Notes: generated by a model not told the origin, from the letters alone. DNA of 64,000 nucleotides from Pseudoxanthomonas sp. PXM02 (GCF_014851805.1 NZ_JACVAK010000003.1:581501-645500); one strand, 5' to 3'. Counted from the first letter of the stretch, positions 7,989 to 17,142 are shown. Numbers and translations: made by a program.

Positions 7989-10690
7989 GTTGCCGGCGGC
8001 ACCGGCAGGCTGACATTCATCAGCGTGGGATCATCCGGATCCAGCTTCACCGCGAAGCCGAGGCTTTCGCACATCGCCAGCATGGTGCGGTTCTCGCGCA
8101 GCACCTGGCCTTCGATGACTTTCAGGCCTTGCCACTGCGCATATTCGATCATGATCTGCATCAGTTTCCAGCCGATGCCATGGCCCTTGAGATCCGAGCG
8201 CACGAGGATGCCGTACTCGCCCTTCTCGTAGTTCGCATCCGCATGCAGGCGCACCGCGCCCAGCATCTCGTGCGTGTCCGGATGCACGGCGACCAGCGCG
8301 ATAGAGCGCGCGTAGTCGAGCTGGGTCAGCCGGGCGATGAACTCGTGACTGAAGTGGCGCACCGACTGGAAGAAGCGCAGGCGCAGGTCTTCGTCGGTGA
8401 TGTGGGTGAAGAACTCGCGGAACATCGCATCGTCTTCCGGTCGTACCGGCCGCACCAGCGCGGGCTGGCCGTCGGCGAGCGGGATGGTGCGCTCCCACTC
8501 CGTGGGATACGGGAAGATCGCGAAGCGCGGATGGCCGCGGCCCTTGTGCAGCGCACGTCCACGCGCGACTGCGATGCGGGCGTCCACCGCCACCACGCCG
8601 TCGCGATCGGCCAGCAGCGGGTTGATGTCGAGCTGCTGGATCTCGGGGATATCGGCGGCCAGCTGCGCCAGCTTCACCAGCACCAGCGCGACGGCGCGCT
8701 CGTCGGCCGCGGGGACGTCGCGATATGCCTTCAAGACCCGCGACACCCGCGTACGTGCGATCAGTTCGTGTGCCAGGCGCAGGTCCAGCGGTGGAAGCGC
8801 GACGGCCTGGTCGTTGATGACCTCGACTGCCGTGCCACCACGGCCGAACGCAATGACCGGGCCGAACACCGGATCGTCGGCGATGCCTGCGATCAGTTCG
8901 CGCGCCTTCGGGCGCAGCAGCGTCGGTTGTACCAGCACGCCTTCGATGCGGGCTTCCGGCCGCCGCTCTCGTGCGCGCTGCAGGATGCCGGCGGCGGCTT
9001 CGCGTACGGCGTTGGCGTTGGGCAGGTTGAGGCGAACCCCATCGACATCCGACTTGTGCGGAATATCGGGCGACAGGATCTTCACCGCCACCGTCGCGCC
9101 TTCGGCCAGCAACGGTGCGGCGATGCGCGCGGCATCGTCGGCATCTTCCGCGCGCCACACCGGCGCCATCGGGATGCCGTACGCCGCCAGCAGCTGTGTG
9201 GTGGCGAGCGGATCCAGCCACGTCTGGCCGGCGTCGAGCGCGGCATCGACCAGCGCGCGCGCGGTGGCGACGTCCGGACTGAAATCCTCCGGCAGGCTGG
9301 GCGGCGTCTCCATCAGCGCGGCCTGCACCTCGCGATGGCGGACCAGGTGCATGAAGCCGGCGACCGCGTCGGACTCGTTCGGATAACGCGGGATCTGCGC
9401 GGCATCGAGCACGGCTTCGGCCTGCGGATCGTTGCCCAGCCAGACGGTGAAGACCGGCTTGCGTGCGCTGTGCGCCGGTCGCTGCGAGAGCACGCGCGTC
9501 ACGGCATGCGCGGCTTCCGACGACGACGACAGCACGGTTGGTACGTTGACCGCCAGTAGCGCGTCGTTCTCCGGGTCGGCCAGCAGCGCCTCGATGGTGG
9601 CGGCGTAGCGCTCCGCATCGATGTCGGTGAGCAGGTCGACCGGATTCGTGCGCGACCAGCCTACCGGCAGGATCTTGTCGAGCGCATCACGCGTGGCATC
9701 CGACAGCGTCGCCAGCGTGCCGCCCTGTTCGTAGAGATGATCGACGGACAGCGCGCCAACACCGCCACCGTTGGTGAGGATCGCCAGGCGGCGGCCGTTG
9801 AACGGCCGTACCTGGCCGAGCGTGCGTGCGGCAGCGAAGAGTTCGTGCAGCGAACGCACGCGCAACAAGCCGGCGCGACGGAATGCAGCGCCGTACACCG
9901 CGTTGGGTCGCGCCAGGTTCTGCGTGTGGGTACTGCCAGCCGGTGTGACCTGCGCGCGACCACTGTGTCCGGACTTCACCACGACGACCGGCTTGGTACG
10001 TGCTGCCGCACGCGCGGCCGACATGAACTTGCGCGCGTCACGGATCGCTTCCACGTACAGCAGGATCGCGCGCGTGCGGTGGTCGGTGGCGAAATAGTCC
10101 AGCAGGTCGGCGAAGTCGACATCCAGCGCATCGCCCAGCGATACCACGGCGGAGAAGCCGACCGGCTGGCTCATGCTCCACTCGACCAAGCCGCCGGAAA
10201 TGGCGCCCGACTGCGAAATCAACGCGAGGTCGCCGGCTTTCGGGAAACGGCTGGCGAGGCTGGCATTGAGGCGCGCGTGCGGCGCGATCACGCCCAGGCA
10301 GTTTGGCCCCAACACGCGCAGGCCTTTCTCGCGCGTCAGCGCTTCAAGCTGTGCTGCGGGTGATCCGGGTCCGCTGCCCATCGCTGCGGTCAGCACCACT
10401 ACAGCGCCAGCACCTTTCTCCGCCGCCTCGGCCGCGAGTTGCGGCACGGTCGCAGCGGGCGTCGCGATCACCACCAGATCCGGCGTCCACGGCAGATCGC
10501 GCAGATGGCGCACGGTGGCCACGCCATCCATCGGCGTCGGGTGCTTGTTCACCAGCCCGATCTGGCCCTCGAAGCCACCGGCGAGCAGGTTCTCCACCAC
10601 CGCACGACCCACCGAACGCGGACGCGACTGGCTGCCGACGACCGCCACCGCACGCGGCCGGAAGATCGAGTTGAGGCGGTAGGTGCTCAT
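7985..10690 (-). CDS. Acetate-CoA ligase-like protein / GNAT acetyltransferase (PatZ-like)
   Basis: A 901-residue fusion. The order is a CoA-binding Rossmann domain (1-130, FRPRAVAVVGSQSRPRSVG), succinyl-CoA-ligase-like domains (to about 450), an ATP-grasp domain (about 480-700) and a C-terminal GNAT domain (about 730-890, with EYGILVRSDLKGHGIGWKLM). This is the Pat/PatZ (YfiQ) architecture of protein lysine acetyltransferases that modify acetyl-CoA synthetase. A His is present in GSTHTQNL near residue 256, where active ADP-forming ligases carry the phosphorylated His, so ligase activity cannot be excluded. It is divergent from a small membrane protein gene, with 51 bases shared. Confidence 0.9.
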   Translation of the reverse strand: MSTYRLNSIFRPRAVAVVGSQSRPRSVGRAVVENLLAGGFEGQIGLVNKHPTPMDGVATVRHLRDLPWTPDLVVIATPAATVPQLAAEAAEKGAGAVVVLTAAMGSGPGSPAAQLEALTREKGLRVLGPNCLGVIAPHARLNASLASRFPKAGDLALISQSGAISGGLVEWSMSQPVGFSAVVSLGDALDVDFADLLDYFATDHRTRAILLYVEAIRDARKFMSAARAAARTKPVVVVKSGHSGRAQVTPAGSTHTQNLARPNAVYGAAFRRAGLLRVRSLHELFAAARTLGQVRPFNGRRLAILTNGGGVGALSVDHLYEQGGTLATLSDATRDALDKILPVGWSRTNPVDLLTDIDAERYAATIEALLADPENDALLAVNVPTVLSSSSEAAHAVTRVLSQRPAHSARKPVFTVWLGNDPQAEAVLDAAQIPRYPNESDAVAGFMHLVRHREVQAALMETPPSLPEDFSPDVATARALVDAALDAGQTWLDPLATTQLLAAYGIPMAPVWRAEDADDAARIAAPLLAEGATVAVKILSPDIPHKSDVDGVRLNLPNANAVREAAAGILQRARERRPEARIEGVLVQPTLLRPKARELIAGIADDPVFGPVIAFGRGGTAVEVINDQAVALPPLDLRLAHELIARTRVSRVLKAYRDVPAADERAVALVLVKLAQLAADIPEIQQLDINPLLADRDGVVAVDARIAVARGRALHKGRGHPRFAIFPYPTEWERTIPLADGQPALVRPVRPEDDAMFREFFTHITDEDLRLRFFQSVRHFSHEFIARLTQLDYARSIALVAVHPDTHEMLGAVRLHADANYEKGEYGILVRSDLKGHGIGWKLMQIMIEYAQWQGLKVIEGQVLRENRTMLAMCESLGFAVKLDPDDPTLMNVSLPVPPAT

Positions 10691-10741
10691 GCGGCGCTAG
10701 GATACCTCTCAGGACTGACCTGGGATCGAGAAAGGACGACG

Positions 10742-11326
10742 ATGCGCGCGATAGGGAAGTTGCTGGCGGTCATGGCGCTGGTTGTCGCCATACTGATCCT
10801 GTTCCGCTTTGCGATGCTCATCGCCACGACGTTCCATCCTTCGCTGGCCGCGCAGGTCCTCGCCGCCGTGCTGTCGATATCCGTCACTGCTTACCTTTAC
10901 CTGCGGCACCGGCGTGCGGTGGCGCGGAAGAAGACGTCCTACTTCTCCCGGTCGCTTGCCATTCCCGTCTGGCTGTTCGTGCCATTGGTCGGCGCATTCG
11001 GGTACTTCATGCTTGCGTATGCGGGCTTCGCCTTGTTGTCTCCCGTTCTCGCCGATCCGCAGGTGCGCAAGGCTGTCGTGGTCGTGGTCGTGGTCGATGC
11101 GCACTACAACAACGGGATCTCCCGCCGGGGACGCTCCCGGGGCGAGGGGTGCACGCACCTGGCAGCAGATGTTCATGTGGATACGGGCCGGGTGATCCGG
11201 ATGGCGCAATGCGTGGGAAGACGTGGCGGCATTCCGGCGGCCCGAAAAAGTGTGGTCTGGGTGCATACGCTCGAGTCGTTCCTCGGCGTCACCACGGTGG
11301 GCATCCAGATGCCCAAACACCCCTAG
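10742..11326 (+). CDS. Hypothetical three-helix membrane protein
   Basis: A 194-residue protein of unknown family. Three hydrophobic segments lie at about 4-30, 34-55 and 71-98. They are followed by a run of seven valines (VVVVVVVD) and a soluble C-terminal part of about 75 residues with two Cys. The start follows GAAAGGACG; the frame is open further upstream but runs over the patZ-like start region. Its stop codon overlaps the aceK stop codon on the other strand by three bases. Confidence 0.65.
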   Translation: MRAIGKLLAVMALVVAILILFRFAMLIATTFHPSLAAQVLAAVLSISVTAYLYLRHRRAVARKKTSYFSRSLAIPVWLFVPLVGAFGYFMLAYAGFALLSPVLADPQVRKAVVVVVVVDAHYNNGISRRGRSRGEGCTHLAADVHVDTGRVIRMAQCVGRRGGIPAARKSVVWVHTLESFLGVTTVGIQMPKHP

Positions 11327-13032
11327 GCCAGCTTCAACGTATCCGGATAAGGCGCAGTATCCGGGTAATCGCCGGCGGCGAGATGCGACTGAAGGTCGCG
11401 CCACCACGCCGGCCGGAACAGGTCGCCATGTGCCGCCTTCAAGGCTTTCGCCTGCAGGTCGGGCAAGCCGAGGAACTGCGGGAAGCGCTCGGGAAACACG
11501 TCGCCGGCGTCCACATGGAACCACGGCCCATCCGCCATCTGTTCCTCGTACGTGGCCGGTTGCGGCCAGTCGCGGAAGCGGCAGTCGGCGACCAGGCGCA
11601 GCTCGTCGTAGTCGTAGAACACCACGCGGCCATGGCGCGACACACCGAAGTTCTTCAGCAGCATATCGCCGGGGAAGATGTTGTTGCGCGCCATATCCTT
11701 GATCGCCTGGCCGTAGTCGAGCGCGGCCGCGCGGGCGGCGTCGGCCTTCTGCTCGCGCAGGTACAGGTTCAACGGCCGCAGGCGGCGCTGCACGTAGCAG
11801 AGATGGATGACCAGGTCGTCGCCGTCCTCGCTGAGGCTCTGGCCGCAACTCGTGCGCAGTTCGTCCAGCAGTTCGGGAGCGAAGCGCGCACGCGGAAAGC
11901 GCAGGAATCGGAACGCCTGCGTGTCCAGCAGCCGGCCGACGCGATCCAGATGGAACACCAGGTCGTACTTGTCTTCCACGTCCTGCCGGCTCATCGCCTT
12001 CGGATAGGCGAAGCGGTCGCGGATCACCTTGAACACCAGCGGGTAGCTGGGCAGGGTGAACACCGCCATCACCATGCCAGGCGTGCCTTCGGCATGCACC
12101 AGCCGTTCGTCCGGATGCGCATGGAAGTGGTGGAAGAAGGTGCGATAGCGCTCGGTCTTGCCTTGCTTGGCGCGGCCCAGCACGGTGTAGATCTCGTCGA
12201 TCGGCTTGCCGGGCAGCAGCGAACGCAGGAACACCACCGCATCGCCGACCGTGGTCAGGTCGGCGTGGAAGTAGCTGCGCGAGGTGCCGAACAGGTGCGC
12301 CACGTCGCCGCGATGGGTCAGTACGGCTTCGGCCTTCAATTGGCCGCCGTCATTGACCAGCGCGATGACGCAGGGCGAGAAACGATGTTCGCCGAACACG
12401 CGACCCACCAGGTAGGCGCGACGTTCGCGGTAGAACACGGTGTCCAGCAACTCGATGCCGCGCACCGGGTTCGCACCCCAATGCGCCAGGTCGTCCTGCA
12501 GGCGCACCGCGATGGCGGCGGCGCAGCGCGTGCGGTGCGCGTAGGGCACGCCGAAGCCATAGTCGGCCAGTACGCGGGCGAAAGTATCGGTGGGCCGCTG
12601 CTCGGAGACCGCATAGCTGTGCCGCGCGACCGGGTGGGTGATGGCGTCGGTCGGTTCCACGTCCAGCGCCACGAACTCCAGCGCGGGGTCCACGCCACGG
12701 GTCCGGAAGAACCGCCGGCTGAGCGTGTTGTAGAACGTCTTGTACAGCTCGCGGTCGATCTGCCCGGCGATCATCTGGTCGAAGGCGGCACGGGCCGCGA
12801 TCCACGGTTCGCGATCGTGCGCGCGACCGAGCAGGGAAGACTGCAGGCGCAGGGCGCATTCGGCGATGCACTGGTCGTACAGCTCGATGCGCTCCACGGC
12901 ATCGGCGCGCGCGCCGGCCCAGTCCATCGTTTCGAACCGGGTCTTGGCGCGTCGCGTGATCTCCGCGAAGCGCGCGTGGTAGTCCGCGAAGGCGTCGTGG
13001 ATCAGCCGGGCGATGGCATCGGGATGGACCAT
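11323..13032 (-). CDS. aceK: Isocitrate dehydrogenase kinase/phosphatase
   Basis: AceK of 569 residues (E. coli 578). The bifunctional enzyme phosphorylates and dephosphorylates isocitrate dehydrogenase to divert carbon to the glyoxylate bypass. The kinase ATP-site segment [18 protein letters not shown] is nearly identical to the E. coli one, and the N-terminal AMP-binding regulatory region is complete. It does not follow aceB-aceA here: it lies 29 bases downstream of a LysR-type regulator gene on the same strand, so the two may be co-transcribed. The only isocitrate dehydrogenase in the window is monomeric (17143-19368). Confidence 0.95.
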   Translation of the reverse strand: MVHPDAIARLIHDAFADYHARFAEITRRAKTRFETMDWAGARADAVERIELYDQCIAECALRLQSSLLGRAHDREPWIAARAAFDQMIAGQIDRELYKTFYNTLSRRFFRTRGVDPALEFVALDVEPTDAITHPVARHSYAVSEQRPTDTFARVLADYGFGVPYAHRTRCAAAIAVRLQDDLAHWGANPVRGIELLDTVFYRERRAYLVGRVFGEHRFSPCVIALVNDGGQLKAEAVLTHRGDVAHLFGTSRSYFHADLTTVGDAVVFLRSLLPGKPIDEIYTVLGRAKQGKTERYRTFFHHFHAHPDERLVHAEGTPGMVMAVFTLPSYPLVFKVIRDRFAYPKAMSRQDVEDKYDLVFHLDRVGRLLDTQAFRFLRFPRARFAPELLDELRTSCGQSLSEDGDDLVIHLCYVQRRLRPLNLYLREQKADAARAAALDYGQAIKDMARNNIFPGDMLLKNFGVSRHGRVVFYDYDELRLVADCRFRDWPQPATYEEQMADGPWFHVDAGDVFPERFPQFLGLPDLQAKALKAAHGDLFRPAWWRDLQSHLAAGDYPDTAPYPDTLKLA

Positions 13033-13061
13033 GGGGCGATGTTAGCGGTGGCGCGCTGGAG

Positions 13062-13940
13062 TCATCGCTCCACCGCGATGCCGGCCTGTTCCAGCAACCA
13101 GCCACGGACCTTGCGGAAGCCGGGATGCGACAGGCTGCGCTCCGGATACACCAGATAATGCGCGAAGTCCGCCTGCAGGCGTTTCTTCGTCAGCGTCACC
13201 AGGCGGCCGGCCTTCACCAGCGGCTCGGCCAGCGTCCAGCGCGCCAGCGCCACGCCGACGCCCTGCGCCGCGGCCTGGTGCAGCGTCTCGGTGTCGTCGA
13301 ACTGGGCCACGTAGCGCGCCGGTGCCTGCCCGCCGAAATGCTCGAACCAGTCCTTCCAGCGGTTCGCCGGATCGCCGAGCAGCGGCAGCTTCGCCATCTG
13401 GTCGGGTGCCGGTTTGCCGTGCTTCTTGACCAGCGCGGGGCTGGCCACCGGCGTGATCCATTCGTGGAACAGGAACTCGGCGTGCACGTTCGGCCAGCGA
13501 CCGCCGCCGAGGCGCAGTGCCAAGTCCACCGGTTCGCGCTCGAAATCGACCACGTGCGTGCTCGACTGCAGGTTGAGGCCCAGCTCGGGATGCGCGGCGA
13601 GGAACGCGGGCAGCCGCGGAACCAGCCACGCCGTCGCCATCGACGGAATGAGGCTGAGCGTCACCGTGTGGTCGTTGCGCAGCGTGGCGCGCCGCAGGGC
13701 GTGGTCGATGGTGTCGAGCGGCCCGGAGATCGCATCGAACAGGCGTTGGCCATCCGGCGTCAGTTCCACGCCGCGCGGACCGCGCGCCAGCAGCTTGTGG
13801 CCCAGCCGTTGCTCGAGCAGCCGCATGCGATGGCTCAGTGCGCTGACGGTCAGGTGCATGGCTTCCGCCGCACGCGTCAGGTTGCGCAGGCGGGCGGCCG
13901 TGACGAAGGCGTCCACCTGGTCCAGCGGCAGCCGGCTCAT
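13062..13940 (-). CDS. LysR-type transcriptional regulator, GcvA-like
   Basis: A 292-residue regulator with an N-terminal winged helix-turn-helix (about 6-65, LTRAAEAMHLTVSALSHRMRLLE) and a periplasmic-binding-protein-like effector domain. The sequence style (HRMRLLEQRLGHKLL, GGGRWP, LLGDPANRW) is that of the GcvA subgroup. aceK is the next gene downstream (29 bases) and a 75-residue gene is divergent (109 bases). An inverted repeat CTTGA-N7-TCAAG at 13941-13957 overlaps the ribosome binding site and could serve in autoregulation. The effector is unknown. Confidence 0.9.
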   Translation of the reverse strand: MSRLPLDQVDAFVTAARLRNLTRAAEAMHLTVSALSHRMRLLEQRLGHKLLARGPRGVELTPDGQRLFDAISGPLDTIDHALRRATLRNDHTVTLSLIPSMATAWLVPRLPAFLAAHPELGLNLQSSTHVVDFEREPVDLALRLGGGRWPNVHAEFLFHEWITPVASPALVKKHGKPAPDQMAKLPLLGDPANRWKDWFEHFGGQAPARYVAQFDDTETLHQAAAQGVGVALARWTLAEPLVKAGRLVTLTKKRLQADFAHYLVYPERSLSHPGFRKVRGWLLEQAGIAVER

Positions 13941-14049
13941 CTTGAATCCACCTCAAGGCTGGGTTGCGGAGCTTTCGCTTTTTCGGTGCCGATGATGCGC
14001 CTACCTTGGTACTCGTTCAAGCCGGACACCGGCGCCACGGAGCAGTCCC

Positions 14050-14277
14050 ATGCAAGCCGAAAGCAAGAAGCAGTGGTGGCAGCAACTGGGTGGCATGAGC
14101 CAGGGCATGCTGTTCCTGCATGGCCATCTGGTCCATGACGACACGACGGGTGCCGCGTCCACCGAGCGCCCGCATCATCGACACGACGTGGCGGGCAAAG
14201 TGCGGCACCGCCTGGCACTCGAACGCCTGAGCGCGCGCCGCCTGCGTGCGATGACGTCGTTGTCGCTGTTCCGCTGA
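14050..14277 (+). CDS. Small hypothetical protein divergent from LysR
   Basis: A 75-residue protein with no recognised domain. The N-terminal part (KKQWWQQLGGMSQGMLFLHGHL) is aromatic and glycine-rich. The C-terminal part is basic with repeated His and Arg. GGAG lies eight bases before the ATG. Divergence from a LysR gene across 109 bases is the classical arrangement for a regulated target. It could be a small cytoplasmic stress or binding protein, but nothing in the sequence names a function. Confidence 0.6.
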   Translation: MQAESKKQWWQQLGGMSQGMLFLHGHLVHDDTTGAASTERPHHRHDVAGKVRHRLALERLSARRLRAMTSLSLFR

Positions 14278-14295
14278 GGCAGCGGTCCATTTGGT

Positions 14296-14362
14296 TGTGG
14301 GAGCGACGTCAGTCGCGAAATGGCCGCCGCGGCAGTTCATCGCGACTGACGTCGCTCCCACA
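14296..14362. repeat. Family A palindromic repeat, copy 2
   Basis: Two perfect 23-base arms like copy 1 (CGTCAG version) flank a 21-base spacer. It lies between the converging small gene and the gamma-glutamylcyclotransferase-like gene, a position usual for REP-like elements, where it may also aid termination or message stability. Confidence 0.9.
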
Positions 14363-14380
14363 CCGATTGCCGTGCTTGGC

Positions 14381-14725
14381 TCAGGCCTTCACGTACACCC
14401 AGGCATCGCGTCCGGACTTCAGGCGCACCTGCACGCGCGTGTAGTCGGCGACTTCGTAGCGGTCCGCCGCCGCGAGTTCATCGGCGGTGACGTGGAATAC
14501 GGTGCCGGCGACCTCGTCTGAGGGATCGTCGCTGGGACTGACGATGGGATGGAAGCGTTCGCCGCTGGCGGCAAGCACATCGGGATCGGTGATCTCCACC
14601 ATCGTGCGCGCGTAGCCGGTCATCGCATCGGGTTCGCCCTCCAGGCGGCGACCGAACGAGGACAGCTGCACGCTTTCCAGCTGCAGCGTGCCGTAGGAGA
14701 ACAGCAGGATGTCCGGATCCGTCAT
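14381..14725 (-). CDS. Gamma-glutamylcyclotransferase (AIG2-like) family protein
   Basis: A 114-residue protein with the family's N-terminal glycine loop (ILLFSYGTLQ, residues 5-14), later AGTVFHVTADELAAADRYE, where the Glu resembles the catalytic acid region, and the final VQVRLKSGRDAWVYV. The family includes gamma-glutamylcyclotransferases and gamma-glutamylamine cyclotransferases; the substrate is not predictable. The ATG at 14725 is preferred to upstream starts because the conserved domain begins right after it. It is the last gene after the GTPase/Roadblock module, 86 bases downstream. Confidence 0.85.
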   Translation of the reverse strand: MTDPDILLFSYGTLQLESVQLSSFGRRLEGEPDAMTGYARTMVEITDPDVLAASGERFHPIVSPSDDPSDEVAGTVFHVTADELAAADRYEVADYTRVQVRLKSGRDAWVYVKA

Positions 14726-14778
14726 GGCGTGGCGCGCCCAGCATGGCGCGGCCGGGGCTGCGTCGCAATGCGTCGCCA

Positions 14779-14800
14779 CCGGGCGGCACGTGCCGCCCGG
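14779..14800. terminator. Possible stem-loop between Roadblock and GGCT genes
   Basis: A 10-base perfect stem (CCGGGCGGCA / TGCCGCCCGG) surrounds CG, making a near-continuous palindrome with a CACGTG core. No U-tract follows on either strand. It may be an attenuating hairpin separating the GTPase module from the cyclotransferase gene, or a protein-binding palindrome. Confidence 0.35.
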
Positions 14801-14811
14801 CGTTCTAGGGT

Positions 14812-15171
14812 TCAGATCGTCAGCTGGCTTTCCACGTCGAGCACCTTGCGGCGCGCGAGTGCCAGGTTCGACTTGTTGCGGTCGAGCACCACGTAGAAGA
14901 ACAGGCCCGGCTTGGCCGCCACCGGGCGCATGATGTGGTACGCCTTGCCCAGCGAGATCAGGATGTCCTCGATGGTGTCGTTGAGCTTCAGTGCGCTGGC
15001 GGTCTTCATCTTGGCGCGGATCACTTCCGTGTTGCCCGCCGCGGCGACTTCCATGTCCATGCCGCTGCCGGCTTCACCGAGCAGCATGCCGCTCTCGTAG
15101 TCCACCAGGGCGACCGCCTGCGCGCCGTCGATGGTCATCAGTTCGTTCAACGAATCGCCAAGTCCCGCCAT
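14812..15171 (-). CDS. Roadblock/LC7 domain protein (MglB-like) 1
   Basis: A 119-residue single-domain protein of the Roadblock/LC7 fold. The N-terminal pattern LNELMTIDGAQAVALVDYES GMLLGE is the family's first strand pair, and the later FFYVVLDRNKSNLALAR the last strand and helix. Such proteins dimerise and act as GTPase-activating or scaffold partners of small GTPases (MglB for MglA in Myxococcus, CvnB in Streptomyces). It has a strong AGGGGT binding site. It is the fourth gene of the module, 54 bases after the second Roadblock gene. Confidence 0.85.
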   Translation of the reverse strand: MAGLGDSLNELMTIDGAQAVALVDYESGMLLGEAGSGMDMEVAAAGNTEVIRAKMKTASALKLNDTIEDILISLGKAYHIMRPVAAKPGLFFYVVLDRNKSNLALARRKVLDVESQLTI

Positions 15172-15225
15172 GTTGCACCCCTGTGGTTATCGGTAAGAGC
15201 CATGCATGCCTCGATGCGGGCCGGC

Positions 15226-15642
15226 TCAGGACCCGTCGAGTTCGGCCAGGACACTCCGGCCGCATTCCTTCGCACTCCACAACACGTTGCCGATCACGCT
15301 GCGGTGATCGCAGGCGGCCATCAGCAGGAACGGCTCGTGCTCCGTGCGCAACGACAGCATCAGCACCTTGCCGTGTTCGGATTCGAGCATCAGCACGCCG
15401 AGCTGGCCGAGCGAGAGTTCACGGCCGATCGCGGCGGCCAGCGCCAGCATTGCGCTGGTCATCGCGGCCAGGCGTTCGCCATTGGCCGACGCCGGATTGG
15501 ACTGCGCCAGCGCGAAGCCGTCGACGCTGGCCACGACCGCCGTGCGAACGCCGTCGACCGCATCGGAGAACTCGCGCAGGCGGCGCTCCACGTTGGCGCG
15601 CTGCTGCTCGCCGAGCCCGCGATGACGCTGTCCGTCAGCCAT
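15226..15642 (-). CDS. Roadblock/LC7 domain protein 2
   Basis: A 138-residue protein beginning MADGQRHRG. After a charged N-terminal helix comes the Roadblock core: VRTAVVASVDGFALAQS, ERLAAMTSAMLALAAAIGRE and LGVLMLESEHGKVLMLSL. The order sensor-like core plus helix fits CvnB/MglB relatives. The ATG overlaps the end of the GTPase gene by eight bases (ATGGCTGA), so translation is probably coupled; an in-frame GTG at 15648 is an alternative start. It differs clearly from the second Roadblock protein, so they are not a recent duplication. Confidence 0.85.
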   Translation of the reverse strand: MADGQRHRGLGEQQRANVERRLREFSDAVDGVRTAVVASVDGFALAQSNPASANGERLAAMTSAMLALAAAIGRELSLGQLGVLMLESEHGKVLMLSLRTEHEPFLLMAACDHRSVIGNVLWSAKECGRSVLAELDGS

Positions 15643-16186
15643 GCGCACCCACCAGCTCGATGGCTTCGATCTCTGACATCAGCACGTCCATCAGCAGCAT
15701 GACCGCGATGTCGGAGCGGGGATCGAACGGCACCACCGGCAGCGGTCGCAGCAGGTCGCCGGCGCGCGCCGCCAGTGCGTCGATGTCGACTTGCGGGGCG
15801 AGGTCGAGCTTCGACAGTCCGATCGCGGCCGGAACGTCGGGCGCATGCTCGCGTAGCGCCAGCAGATAGCGGTCCAGGTCATCCACGACGGACGACGTGC
15901 TGGCGTCGGCCAGCACCAGCACGCCGCTGGCGCCCTGCAGCAGTACCGGCCAGATGAAGTCGAAACGGGCCTGGCCCGGCGCGCCGTACAGCCGCAGGCG
16001 ATCGCCGTTGGGCAGATCGATGTCGGCGTAGTCCATCGCCACGGTGGTCGAGAGCTTGTCGGACGTGCTGTCGGTGTTGGCGACGTCGGTATCGACCACG
16101 TGGTCACCGGCCAGCGCGCGCACCAGCGTGGACTTGCCGGCGCCCATCGCGCCCAGCACCACGATCTTGTGCTCGCGCGGACTCAC
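15635..16186 (-). CDS. MglA/CvnD-like small GTPase
   Basis: A 183-residue Ras-like GTPase. The P-loop GAMGAGKST is at 12-20, the switch I region TTVAMDY at 47-53, the G3-like YGAPGQARFDF at 67-77 and the G4-like SKLD at 125-128, where N of NKxD is S. TTVAMDY and a G3 lacking the usual Asp before xxG are typical of the bacterial COG2229/CvnD group. The GTG start overlaps the previous gene's TGA by four bases, which fixes the start. With the Roadblock partners downstream it should form a GTPase switch, perhaps for polarity, motility or surface regulation. Confidence 0.9.
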   Translation of the reverse strand: MSPREHKIVVLGAMGAGKSTLVRALAGDHVVDTDVANTDSTSDKLSTTVAMDYADIDLPNGDRLRLYGAPGQARFDFIWPVLLQGASGVLVLADASTSSVVDDLDRYLLALREHAPDVPAAIGLSKLDLAPQVDIDALAARAGDLLRPLPVVPFDPRSDIAVMLLMDVLMSEIEAIELVGAHG

Positions 16187-16908
16187 GACGCCGTGCCCCG
16201 CAGGTTGCGCCACATGCGCGCCAGCAGCGATCCCGCGGGCGCGGTGCTGCGCGCGGGCGTAGCGACGTGCGTTCCGGTGCCTTCGGGGGTTTCCACCATC
16301 GCGTAGCCGCATAGGTAGGCCGAGCGCACGAACACCTGCACGGTGTCGCCATCGAGATCGAGCAACTGCCTGCACTCGTCCACCGAGCATGCGCGCTTGA
16401 GCAGCAGCGAACACAGGCGGAAGCCGTCGTGCTGGTGTGCCAGCAGGCGGAAATCCGGCCATCGCAGCAGGCGGATGCGCGCATGCAGCAGCAACCGGCG
16501 GTCCAGGTCGTCCCAGTCGCCGCCGTGTTGTGCGATCTGCCACAGGATCGGTCGCAGGGGCTGGTGGAACTGGTGTCGTGCGAGTGCCTCGAAGCGTTCG
16601 GCGGGCAGCTCCTGCATCACGATGCGTCCGAAGCCTTCGCCCAGCACGCGCGCCAATGACATCGGCGACGCGGCGATGTTCGCCGACAGTGGTACGCCGT
16701 GGTCATGCGCGAAATCCAGCAGCAGCCGGGGCTGCCCATCCAACGACAACAGGGCGCAGCCGGTCTTCTGCCACAGGTGCTGGCGCAGCCGTCGTGTCAA
16801 CGGCTTGCTGCCCGTGACGGCAGGCAACGCGTCGCCGGATGTGGCGGGCAGTGATGACGGTGCGGGCCGTTCCCTATGGTCCGGGTCGGCCGCGAGGATC
16901 ATGGCCAT
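16183..16908 (-). CDS. Unknown partner protein of the GTPase/Roadblock module
   Basis: A 241-residue soluble protein at the head of the module. It has no named domain that I can assign. An N-terminal disordered region (to about 35) is followed by a globular segment LTRRLRQHLWQKTGCALLSL and then helices. The region around 160-215 (FRLCSLLLKRACSVDECRQLL, then VQVFVRSAYLCGYAMV) could be a small winged-helix-like fold. The start at 16908 has a strong AAGGGGGAAGAGC site. Overlap with the GTPase gene suggests the two act together, as effector or membrane adaptor. Confidence 0.75.
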   Translation of the reverse strand: MAMILAADPDHRERPAPSSLPATSGDALPAVTGSKPLTRRLRQHLWQKTGCALLSLDGQPRLLLDFAHDHGVPLSANIAASPMSLARVLGEGFGRIVMQELPAERFEALARHQFHQPLRPILWQIAQHGGDWDDLDRRLLLHARIRLLRWPDFRLLAHQHDGFRLCSLLLKRACSVDECRQLLDLDGDTVQVFVRSAYLCGYAMVETPEGTGTHVATPARSTAPAGSLLARMWRNLRGTAS

Positions 16909-17064
16909 GCTCTTCCCCCTTGAAAGAAAGCACTGCCGCTGCGTGGACGTGGTGTGCGACGTACGGTATGCAAACCGCTGCGGAGGATTCGTGCGGAGAA
17001 CCACAGAACCGCGCGTTGCACGCCACGTATCTGCATGAACCTGATGTGCGGCGCGCGCGCAAAG

Positions 17065-17092
17065 AAAAACCCGCGCCGAAGCGCGGGTTTTT
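17065..17092 (-). terminator. Rho-independent terminator of icd
   Basis: AAAAACCCGCGC, loop CGAA, GCGCGGGTTTTT: a 12-base perfect stem with a U-tract on either strand. It lies 50 bases beyond the icd stop codon on the minus strand and before the GTPase module's promoter region. Confidence 0.9.
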
Positions 17093-17142
17093 CCTGACAG
17101 GGAAAACCGTACAGCGATGCCATGGAGGCATCGCGTTGCGGT

